Below are positions 8,336-13,175 of a DNA stretch of 13,175 nucleotides, piece after piece; position 1 is the first letter of the stretch, and every line of letters begins with the position of its first letter. The notes under the pieces are model-generated. The model had not been told where the DNA came from. It ran no database searches and saw nothing but the letters and a program-made list of their open reading frames with translations. Position numbers and translations under genes: made by a program. This DNA is from Verrucomicrobiota bacterium (lineage in GTDB: Bacteria; Verrucomicrobiota; Verrucomicrobiia; Chthoniobacterales; UBA10450): assembly GCA_003218815.1 (NCBI GenBank), contig QHON01000037.1, positions 1 through 13,175 on the forward strand, given 5' to 3'.

Positions 8336-8563
8336 CTATCGTGTATCGCTCGACCCCGTAGGTCCCAGAGCGGCCGACCCTTGACTGCCTAATTCCCATT
8401 TTTCCTGTTTATTCCAAGGGATGGTTGACTCGCTGTGTTCGTCCGGATCATTGACCAAACGCGGTGGGTCTTTCTGTGTCGCGCACGAGACGAACGTAAT
8501 CATGGTGGCGAACAACAGGGCAGCGGTGATGTTTTTCCGAAGTTTAGGAATTAGTGCCAGCAT
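8336..8563 (-). CDS. Small lipoprotein of unknown function
   Basis: The 75-residue product begins with a positively charged tip (PKLRKN), a hydrophobic core (ITAALLFATMITF) and a lipobox-like VSC-A ending at Cys27, so it is probably exported and lipidated. The mature part is short and polar, with a conserved-looking IPWNKQEKWE stretch and a Gly/Ser-rich tail. I have an impression of similar PWN...WE mini-lipoproteins in Verrucomicrobiota but cannot name a family. Its ATG lies inside the last codons of the coiled-coil gene (20-base overlap), so the two are surely co-transcribed and probably translationally coupled; a GGAG lies 12 bases before the start, rather far. A function with the upstream coiled-coil protein in the envelope is an inference from this overlap only. 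Confidence 0.72.
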   Translation of the reverse strand: MLALIPKLRKNITAALLFATMITFVSCATQKDPPRLVNDPDEHSESTIPWNKQEKWELGSQGSAALGPTGSSDTR

Positions 8564-9368
8564 AAACTACAATATCTCCAGGTTGCACTTGGACGCCGCG
8601 CGCCAAACTGCTGGTGATGATATCGCCGATAGCGGTCGCGGGTTCAACTGAAGAGATACGAATTTTTCCAATCAAAGTGCCCTCCCGCAAAACAAGCATT
8701 TCCGAGTTAGGTTCGACGCCTTGGCGAGCACCAAGATTTAGGACCACAAAATTGTACGCCTGGTTGACGGCAAGCACATTGCCGCGCACGCCTGGTTTTC
8801 GAGCGCCGGCTTCGCGGCGTTTTTTCTCTTCCTGTGGCTGCGCGGAGCGCTGCTGGGTCGCCTGGAGCTTTTCGGATAAGAAAGACTTCTCTTTTTCGGC
8901 GCTATCGAGTTGATGCCGAGCATCGTCGAGCTGCGCTTGTAGTTCCGGTGTCGAGGCATCCGCTGGACTTGCCGCAGGTTTAGCCGTTTTCTCGGCTTCT
9001 TCGATTCGCTTTTGCAAGGACGCGATCTCGTCCCGGTTGGCGTCTACTTTGCTTTGCAAATCGCCTTTCTCTTTCTGCAATTGCGTGAGTTCTGCTTCAG
9101 CTTTTGCGGCTTTATTTTCTGCTTCCGCGATTTTCGCTTCTCCTTCGCCAGTAGTCGTTTCACGGACCTCGAGATTCCGTCCCTCAGTTGCGCGTCGATG
9201 CTCAGCCGCAGCACGTATCGCTGCCGCATTCGCTGCATTTGTGCGCAACATTTTTACTTTGTGGCTGTTGAACAAACCGAAAATCGCTGCCAAGCTTAAG
9301 AATAGAACGGAAACGCCGATCACGCTTTTCGGCGTGACCGCGGAAGTCGCGAAATTCGAACGCAGCAT
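8544..9368 (-). CDS. Membrane-anchored coiled-coil protein with C-terminal beta domain, unknown function
   Basis: The 274-residue protein has one N-terminal membrane helix (about residues 16-33, SVIGVSVLFLSLAAIFGLF) with no cleavage site that I can see. A long Ala/Glu/Lys-rich coiled coil follows (about 75-172), broken by a Pro-rich patch near 130-141, then a basic linker. A compact C-terminal domain (about 194-270) contains GNVLAVNQAYNFVVLNLGAR, EMLVLREGTLIGKI and VQPGDIVVYAG. This last part looks like a small beta-barrel of the kind at the end of FlgT-like and some envelope proteins; I cannot assign it firmly. The layout suggests a bitopic protein reaching through the periplasm, loosely like MreC, but no MreC signature is present. 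The ATG has AAGAG 8 bases upstream. The gene is divergent from the basic-protein gene and overlaps the lipoprotein gene. Confidence 0.82.
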   Translation of the reverse strand: MLRSNFATSAVTPKSVIGVSVLFLSLAAIFGLFNSHKVKMLRTNAANAAAIRAAAEHRRATEGRNLEVRETTTGEGEAKIAEAENKAAKAEAELTQLQKEKGDLQSKVDANRDEIASLQKRIEEAEKTAKPAASPADASTPELQAQLDDARHQLDSAEKEKSFLSEKLQATQQRSAQPQEEKKRREAGARKPGVRGNVLAVNQAYNFVVLNLGARQGVEPNSEMLVLREGTLIGKIRISSVEPATAIGDIITSSLARGVQVQPGDIVVYAGTNS

Positions 9369-9462
9369 CGAGCGTGCTCTTTAACAACGGATCACGCTAA
9401 AATGCAAACTCCGATTTGGGATTTCCAGGCGCGATTCGCATTGAACGACGCTCGAATTCAGA

Positions 9463-9491
9463 TTGCGTCTCTTGATCTTTCGACCTATAGA
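9463..9491 (+). promoter_or_regulatory. Possible sigma70-like promoter for the basic-protein gene
   Basis: TTGCGT (9463-9468) and TATAGA (9486-9491) are separated by 17 bases. The inferred transcription start would fall at about the ATG of the next gene, giving a leaderless or nearly leaderless mRNA. The same bases AGAGG also read as a Shine-Dalgarno 4 bases before that ATG, so the two readings compete. Weak evidence. Confidence 0.28.
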
Positions 9492-9497
9492 GGCGCC

Positions 9498-9635
9498 ATG
9501 GGGCAACAACACCGGGTACGCACGAAACGCAGGCGACGCAGGGCCTATCTACAGCGCAAAAAAGCATCGGTTCGCGCGAGCCGCCGCGAGCCGGCCAAAC
9601 CGAGGGCGAAGAAGCAATCCGTCGCGGCGGAGTAG
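9498..9635 (+). CDS. Small, highly basic protein (45 aa), unknown function
   Basis: The product starts MGQQHRVRTKRRRRRAYLQR and ends in a Lys/Arg/Ala-rich tail (KPRAKKQSVAAE). About 40 percent of residues are Lys or Arg, with no acidic run, so nucleic-acid or ribosome binding is likely. I recall short basic proteins with a similar start in Verrucomicrobiota, without a known role; that is memory, not a search. The start is chosen because AGAGG lies 4 bases upstream and the protein is compact from here. The frame is open to an ATG 96 bases earlier, but that start has no ribosome binding site and adds a sequence unlike the rest. It is divergent from the coiled-coil gene and followed after 58 bases by the YacP-like gene. 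It could also be a small ribosome-associated or nucleoid protein. Confidence 0.62.
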   Translation: MGQQHRVRTKRRRRRAYLQRKKASVRASRREPAKPRAKKQSVAAE

Positions 9636-9693
9636 TCTGGCACGCTCGCTCGTGTGAGACTCAGCCCGATGCGCAGCGCGGAAACATTCAGGA

Positions 9694-10101
9694 ATGGCGC
9701 AGCGTTTACGTTATCTGATTGTCGATGGGCACAGCATCATTTTTGCGTGGCCTGAACTGCGCAGACTGCACGAGCGACGCTCCTCGCTGGCGCGTGAAGC
9801 ATTAAGTAAACGGCTGCGCGATTATCAAGATTGGACCGACGTACGAGTAGTCATCGTCTTCGATGGAAAAGGCGCAACAGCCAGCGCGACCTCAAACCCG
9901 GGAGACGTGCAGATCTTTTATTCGCGCAGCGGGCAAACAGCCGACGCGATCATCGAGCGGCTCGCAACCAAATACGCGGGTAAGTTCGATTTGACGGTGG
10001 CCACCTCCGATTCCATGGAACGGCAGACAGTGCACGCTTCCGGCGCGGAGTGCATTTCTCCCGAGGCACTACGCGGGCTTGTGGAGGAGGCAGGCGTGTG
10101 A
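9694..10101 (+). CDS. YacP/Rae1-like NYN-domain protein (probable RNA nuclease fold)
   Basis: This 135-residue protein opens with YLIVDGHSIIFAWPELR, the first strand and acidic site (Asp11) of PIN-like NYN domains; most relatives read VDGYN or VDGHN. Further sites are VVIVFDGKG with Asp57, TADAIIERLA with Asp84, and VATSDSMERQ with Asp106. Four acidic positions in this order match a metal-dependent nuclease site. In Bacillus the YacP member (Rae1) cuts mRNA on the ribosome; that role is only suggested here. The protein is shorter than the usual roughly 165-180 residues and stops soon after ISPEALRGLVEEAGV, so the C-terminal helix region is reduced. An AGGA directly abuts the ATG, too close to be an ideal binding site. 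The gene follows the small basic protein and converges with lpxD, 19 bases between stops. Confidence 0.8.
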   Translation: MAQRLRYLIVDGHSIIFAWPELRRLHERRSSLAREALSKRLRDYQDWTDVRVVIVFDGKGATASATSNPGDVQIFYSRSGQTADAIIERLATKYAGKFDLTVATSDSMERQTVHASGAECISPEALRGLVEEAGV

Positions 10102-10120
10102 CAACTAGCGCATCCTCGGC

Positions 10121-11143
10121 TTACAGTCCGAGCTTTTTCTCAATCTCTTTTACTCGTGCGAAAAGTTTCCCGAGCCGGCGACTCCAGGCAATCTGTTGCT
10201 TTGCCTCCGCAAGCGGCGCGGCCGGCGTCGCCCACCAAGCTCCGCCGCTGATGTTCTTGGAGATGCCACTTTGCGCACCGATGGCGGTGTTATCGCCAAT
10301 CTCGATATGCCCAATGATACCAGCTTGACCGCCAATCAGGACACGCTGACCGATCCGGACACTGCCGGCAATTCCGGTCTGCGCTGCGATGACCGTATTC
10401 TTGCCGATCACAACGTTGTGCGCGACCTGCACGAGATTGTCGATCTTTGCTCCCTCCTGAATCCAGGTTCGGCCAAAACGGGCGCGATCGATGGTCGTGT
10501 TGGCGCCGATCTCGACATCATCGTCGATCTGTACAATTCCAAGCTGCTGAATTTTTTCCTGGCGGCCATCGACCACCTCGAATCCAAATCCGTCGGCGCC
10601 AATTACCGTACCGCTGTGAATGATCACGCCCGAGCCAATCCGTGTGCGTTCACGAATCGTCACTCGCGGATAAATCAAACATGCAGGTCCAATGACCGTT
10701 TCATGACCAATGTAGGTCCCTGCACCGATGACTGTGCAGTCACCGATCCTGGCGCCGGCTTCGATCACCGCGTGCGGTTGGATTGAGACGCGCTCTCCGA
10801 GCTGGACGCTTGGATCGACAATCGCGCTTGAATGAACGCCCGCCGCAAACGTGATCGGTTTCGGAGCAAGCTTGAGCACGACTTGCTCGAAAGCTTTCGT
10901 TGGATTTGAGACGCGGATTTGAGCAACAGTAATCGGCTCGGCAAAATCACGCGCAACGAAAATGGCGGAGGCGCGCGTTTTACGCAAGGCGCCAACATAT
11001 TTTCGATTCGCAAAAAAAGTGATTTCTCCGTCGGTTGCTTCCGCGAGCGACGCCGCACCGGTGATTTTTAGCGCGGGATCACCGACCAACTCACCGTCGC
11101 ACATCCTGGCCAATTCTTGGAGAGTAAAAGTCACCGGTTTCAA
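10121..11143 (-). CDS. lpxD: UDP-3-O-acylglucosamine N-acyltransferase
   Basis: LpxD adds the second, N-linked acyl chain to UDP-3-O-acyl-glucosamine, the third step of lipid A synthesis. The 340 residues have the family's length and order. An N-terminal uridine-binding domain (about 1-100) holds LQELARMCDGELVGD and ITFFANRKY. Next is a long left-handed beta-helix of hexapeptide repeats (about 103-290), containing GADGFGFEV (182-190) and the catalytic His in VQVAHNVVIG (His242). A C-terminal helix closes the protein after GAWWATPAAPLAEA (301-314). The start is not ATG: TTG directly after an in-frame stop, or GTG three codons later (11134), which gives the more typical MTFTLQELA. No Shine-Dalgarno supports either. 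Palindromic element B ends 11 bases upstream. Unlike the usual lpxD-fabZ-lpxA cluster, no other lipid A gene adjoins it. Confidence 0.95.
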   Translation of the reverse strand: MKPVTFTLQELARMCDGELVGDPALKITGAASLAEATDGEITFFANRKYVGALRKTRASAIFVARDFAEPITVAQIRVSNPTKAFEQVVLKLAPKPITFAAGVHSSAIVDPSVQLGERVSIQPHAVIEAGARIGDCTVIGAGTYIGHETVIGPACLIYPRVTIRERTRIGSGVIIHSGTVIGADGFGFEVVDGRQEKIQQLGIVQIDDDVEIGANTTIDRARFGRTWIQEGAKIDNLVQVAHNVVIGKNTVIAAQTGIAGSVRIGQRVLIGGQAGIIGHIEIGDNTAIGAQSGISKNISGGAWWATPAAPLAEAKQQIAWSRRLGKLFARVKEIEKKLGL

Positions 11144-11154
11144 TTACGAATAGC

Positions 11155-11210
11155 GTAGCACAAGCGTCTCGCTTGTGATGTTCAATTCGCTCGTCCGCGG
11201 CGAGCGCTAC
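11155..11210. repeat. Palindromic repeat element B, 56 bp, between lpxD and the aldolase remnant
   Basis: Ends are GTAGC and GCTAC, perfect inverse copies. Inside are a 7-bp hairpin with a 3-base loop (ACAAGCG-TCT-CGCTTGT, 11160-11176), an AT-richer middle (GATGTTCAATT), and a 6-bp hairpin (CGCTCG / CGAGCG, 11188-11206). This is the same order of parts as element A, with different stem sequences. On the minus strand its TAG forms the stop codon of the aldolase remnant, so the element appears to have landed in, or replaced, the 3' end of that gene. No coding capacity. Confidence 0.58.
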
Positions 11211-11460
11211 TTGAAATCGAACTGTTCCGGATGCCAGCGGAAGTACTCGCGATGAACGCGCGTCCAGACGAGCCGGCCATCGGTGTCCATATTCACTTTG
11301 GTGACGCCGAGCTTGGCGGCCGGCACATGTTCTTCTTCATTTACGCCGCGCGCAGATGGATCAAGTTTGCCCCGGCGGCGTTGATGCGCTCGACCTTTGA
11401 TTTCGGGACGCTTCATGAAGCATGCATCACGACCTTGTAAAGCCGAGCAGTCGTGACAAT
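11207..11460 (-). pseudogene. Decayed 3' part of a class II fructose-bisphosphate aldolase gene
   Basis: The last readable stretch, PAAKLGVTKVNMDTDGRL and on to REYFRWHPEQFDFK, matches the C-terminal region of class II aldolases, including the NxDTD motif. Upstream in the same frame the match is lost at 11371-11373. It continues one frame over as SVPKSKVERINAAG, and before that as ARLYKVVMHAS, so one base has been lost there. In that second frame a TGA (11415-11413) stands where the family has a Ser in HGSSSVP. The 3' end stops at a TAG supplied by repeat B, before the usual further C-terminal residues. With a stop, a frameshift and truncations at both ends, this is not a working gene. The active aldolase would act in glycolysis and gluconeogenesis; an intact copy elsewhere in the genome is expected but not visible. 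Beyond about 11460 I cannot align it. Confidence 0.78.
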
Positions 11461-11601
11461 CATAGGCTTGAAAAGATGTGGATCTTATCCCCGGATAATG
11501 GCCAAGGACAAAATCTACCTTCAAAATTCCAGATCGGAAATTCGAAAAATTTAGTTTCCGTTTGACCCGTCCGGCAACATCATCTGGCGATCTTGGTTGT
11601 C
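11461..11601. other. Non-coding stretch before parA
   Basis: No gene is recognised. It holds an imperfect AT-rich palindrome (GGAAATTCGAAAAATTTAGTTTCC, in two halves around 11536-11560) and a good -35-like TTGACC at 11562-11567, but I see no matching -10 at the proper distance. The parA promoter is presumably here. Its left part may contain unalignable remains of the aldolase gene. Confidence 0.35.
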
Positions 11602-12426
11602 ATGAGAATCGTTGCGCTTGCGAACCAGAAAGGTGGCGTCGGGAAAACGACTACAGCCGTCAACCTCGGCGCCGCGCTGGCGGAACTTGGCCATCGCATT
11701 TTACTAATCGACCTTGACCCCCAAGCGAACGCGACGAGCTCATTTGGGCTGCAAGGAACGGATGGAACCAGCCTTTACGACCCACTGCTTGGCGGCGCGT
11801 CCATTACGGAAAAAATCCTGCCCACGCGGCGCGACGGTTTGTTTATCGTACCGGCCGATATCGATTTGGCCGGCGCTGAAGTTGAGATTGCCCGAATGCC
11901 GAATCATCTGACGCGGCTGGCGGAAACGCTTAGGCCGTTGCAGGCGGATGACACGTTTGATTTCGTTTTGCTTGATTGTCCCCCGTCGCTCGGAATTCTC
12001 ATGAGCAACGCCCTCGCCGCCGCCGATGAACTTTTGACGCCGATCCAGTGCGAGTATTTCGCGCTCGAGGGTTTGGTGAAAATTGTTCGGTTAGTCGAGC
12101 AGGTGCGCGATTCCGGCGTGAACGACCGGCTTGAGATTGGTGGTATTGTTATGACGATGTTTGACGCTCGGACAAACCTTAGTCAGCAGGTGGTCGCCGA
12201 CGTGCGGAAGCATTTTGGTGAACGCGTTTATCAAACTGTGATCCCGCGGAGCGTGCGCTTGAGTGAAGCGCCGAGCTTTGGCAAATCGATTCTGGAATAT
12301 GCGCCGAGTGGAGCTGCCGCCCAAGCTTATCGTGCTCTCGCGCGCGAGTTCATCGAGCGGCATGGTTCGCCAGCCACTCCTCGCGAGTTATCGCATACAC
12401 CAGCGTCGGAAAACCTCGAAAGGTAA
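11602..12426 (+). CDS. parA: ParA/Soj-type partitioning ATPase
   Basis: This 274-residue P-loop ATPase of the ParA/MinD superfamily has the deviant Walker A motif KGGVGKTT (10-17), the IDLDPQANATSSFG switch region (36-49), the Walker B DCPPSLG (125-131) and the late motif IPRSVRLSEAPSFGKSI (214-230) typical of chromosomal Soj/ParA. Such proteins bind DNA non-specifically as ATP dimers and, with ParB and parS, move replication origins apart. The ATG is chosen since MRIVALANQKGG is the family's normal start; a TTG three codons earlier has no better binding site. No parB follows and no parS-like palindrome is visible, which is unusual for a chromosomal parA. The family fold ends near residue 252. 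The remaining 22 residues (HGSPATPRELSHTPASENLER) are coded antisense to the acetyltransferase gene. An orphan ParA-like positioning role is possible. Confidence 0.92.
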   Translation: MRIVALANQKGGVGKTTTAVNLGAALAELGHRILLIDLDPQANATSSFGLQGTDGTSLYDPLLGGASITEKILPTRRDGLFIVPADIDLAGAEVEIARMPNHLTRLAETLRPLQADDTFDFVLLDCPPSLGILMSNALAAADELLTPIQCEYFALEGLVKIVRLVEQVRDSGVNDRLEIGGIVMTMFDARTNLSQQVVADVRKHFGERVYQTVIPRSVRLSEAPSFGKSILEYAPSGAAAQAYRALAREFIERHGSPATPRELSHTPASENLER

Positions 12427-12880
12427 TTTTCTTCTCGACCGTCATTCCATTTTTCGCTGCGACGCGACGTGAGGGAACGTTTTCTGGATGAATGAGCGAG
12501 ATGACGCGTGACAGCTTTCGATCGCGAAAGCCGTAATCGCGTACTGCGCGCGCAGCTTCAGTAATAAGGCCGCGGTTCCAGTAATCGGGATGCAGTCGAT
12601 AGCCGATCTCGATATCTTCGATGCCATGCTCCGGATGGTAAAAGAAGCCGCAGTAACCAATAATCGCGTCCTCGCCGCGCGGGACGACGGTAAACTGGGA
12701 AGGAATGCCGGCGCGATCCCAGCCAATGACTTTCTCGACGAAAGCAATGGTCTGTTTGCGCTCAGTAAAAACGCCTAATGAGAAGCGCATGAAGTCCGAA
12801 TTCGCGAACAACTCCGCCATAGAATCGACATCGTCTTCGAGGAAGGAACGCAGGATGAGTCGTTCGGTTTCGAGTTCCAT
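12350..12880 (-). CDS. GNAT-family N-acetyltransferase (RimJ/RimL type)
   Basis: The 176 residues have the normal length and order of RimJ/RimL-like acetyltransferases, which move an acetyl group from acetyl-CoA to an amine. The start is METERL-like (MELETERLILRSFLEDD). The acetyl-CoA loop is HPDYWNRGLITEAARAV (97-113), followed by HPENVPSRRVAAKNGM (131-146) and a standard final strand, LVYAITREEW (160-169). IIGYCGF (73-79) and IEIGYRL (90-96) give the central strands. The substrate cannot be told: relatives modify ribosomal proteins, other N-termini, antibiotics or small amines. GAGA lies 5 bases before the ATG. The last 77 bases overlap the 3' end of parA on the other strand. Upstream it is divergent from the udgX-like gene across 60 bases. 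Confidence 0.9.
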   Translation of the reverse strand: MELETERLILRSFLEDDVDSMAELFANSDFMRFSLGVFTERKQTIAFVEKVIGWDRAGIPSQFTVVPRGEDAIIGYCGFFYHPEHGIEDIEIGYRLHPDYWNRGLITEAARAVRDYGFRDRKLSRVISLIHPENVPSRRVAAKNGMTVEKKITFRGFPTLVYAITREEWLANHAAR

Positions 12881-12940
12881 CTTGGTCTCTGGCCAGAATC
12901 GCGGCAGCTACAATGTAGATGATCTTCGATTCTGTATAAG
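12881..12940. promoter_or_regulatory. Divergent intergenic region, acetyltransferase / UdgX-like gene
   Basis: Sixty bases between two divergent starts, so any promoters for both genes must lie here or overlap the coding ends. It contains the perfect 11-bp palindrome CTACAATGTAG (12908-12918), which includes a -10-like TACAAT on the plus strand and TACATT on the minus strand. No -35 is found at normal spacing for either. The assignment as regulatory rests on position only. Confidence 0.3.
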
Positions 12941-13175
12941 ATGCGAACGGATGATGAAGAATTTGCGCGACCCGCGAGACCGCCCGATACCACGAGCTGG
13001 TCAGCCGTCCGTGAGGCGGCGAAAGATTGTGAGGCCTGTCACCTTTTCGAGCGCGCGACGCAGACCGTTTTTGGCGAGGGCCCGAAAGGCGCAACGATGA
13101 TGCTCGTCGGCGAACAGCCAGGGGATTATGAAGATGTCGCCGGTAAGCCCTTTGTTGGACCGGCCGGAAAAATCA
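12941..13175 (+). CDS. UdgX-like uracil-DNA glycosylase, N-terminal part (runs off the window edge)
   Basis: The 78 visible codons start MRTDDEEFARP and read SWSAVREAAKDCEACHLF, then ATQTVFGEGPKGATMMLVG, then GEQPGDYEDVAGKPFVGPAG. This is the N-terminal half of the iron-sulfur family 4 uracil-DNA glycosylases. The CxxC at residues 30-33 would supply two cluster ligands. GEQPGDYED (57-65) is the uracil-activating motif, in the QPGDxED form typical of UdgX rather than family 4 enzymes (usually GExPGxxED with a different middle). UdgX proteins in mycobacteria bind covalently to the abasic site after removing uracil; the loop with the key His lies beyond the window, so that property cannot be checked. 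No Shine-Dalgarno is seen before the ATG. The gene is divergent from the acetyltransferase. Confidence 0.85.
   Translation, partial: MRTDDEEFARPARPPDTTSWSAVREAAKDCEACHLFERATQTVFGEGPKGATMMLVGEQPGDYEDVAGKPFVGPAGKI

Noticed and set aside
7779..8399. Minus-strand open frame of 206 codons opposite glgC
   Set aside because: It covers the conserved beta-helix of glgC in antisense and overlaps the lipoprotein gene; no family features.
9402..9497. N-terminal extension of the basic protein from an ATG at 9402
   Set aside because: No ribosome binding site, composition unlike the basic part, and a good AGAGG precedes the internal ATG at 9498.
9636..9693. Third palindromic element between the basic-protein and YacP-like genes
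   Set aside because: Only a 4-bp stem (CACG/CGTG) is present and the GTAG/CTAC ends are missing.
11207..11524. Single 105-codon gene on the minus strand
   Set aside because: Only its last part matches a known family in this frame; the first half is the aldolase sequence read out of frame, so it is a remnant, not a gene.
12908..12918. CTACAATGTAG as a solo scar of the repeat family
   Set aside because: It carries the same end pentamers, but 11 bases are too few to separate a scar from chance or from a -10-like site.

Overview
The window looks like chromosomal DNA of a Gram-negative bacterium, most likely a member of the Verrucomicrobiota (Spartobacteria/Chthoniobacterales-like). The phylum call is an inference. 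It rests on lpxD (lipid A, so an outer membrane), a plant/cyanobacterial-style glgC, a 45-residue very basic protein starting MGQQHRV, a small lipoprotein with an IPWNKQEKWE stretch, and two short palindromic elements (GTAG...CTAC ends) of a kind I associate with soil Verrucomicrobiota. Nothing in the window names a species.

Layout. (1) Positions 1-6861, all minus strand, read as one operon in the order glmS, two tandem PilB/GspE-type ATPase genes, a PilC/GspF-type inner-membrane protein gene, and a prepilin-like gene cut off by the window edge. The last four form the core of a type IV pilus or type II secretion machine; glmS makes glucosamine-6-phosphate for the cell envelope. (2) 6987-8327, plus strand: glgC (ADP-glucose synthesis for glycogen), divergent from glmS. 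(3) 8336-9368, minus strand: a membrane-anchored coiled-coil protein gene overlapping by 20 bases a small lipoprotein gene. (4) 9498-10101, plus strand: the 45-residue basic protein and a short YacP/NYN-type nuclease-like protein. (5) 10121-11143, minus strand: lpxD, non-ATG start. (6) 11155-11592: a palindromic repeat and the decayed 3' end of a class II fructose-bisphosphate aldolase gene, followed by sequence without a recognised gene. (7) 11602-12426, plus strand: a parA/soj-type ATPase gene with no parB after it; its 3' end overlaps a convergent GNAT acetyltransferase gene by 77 bases. (8) From 12941, plus strand: the first 78 codons of a UdgX-like uracil-DNA glycosylase gene.

Most of the content is ordinary core metabolism and cell envelope. 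The unusual parts are the two related palindromic repeats. One (61-123) is exactly 21 codons long and open in the frame of the prepilin leader. The other (11155-11210) supplies the stop codon of the aldolase remnant and ends 11 bases before the lpxD start. I see no tRNA, rRNA, CRISPR array, transposase or phage gene, and no clearly new multi-gene system. The best candidates for undescribed biology are the repeat family and the coiled-coil/lipoprotein pair.
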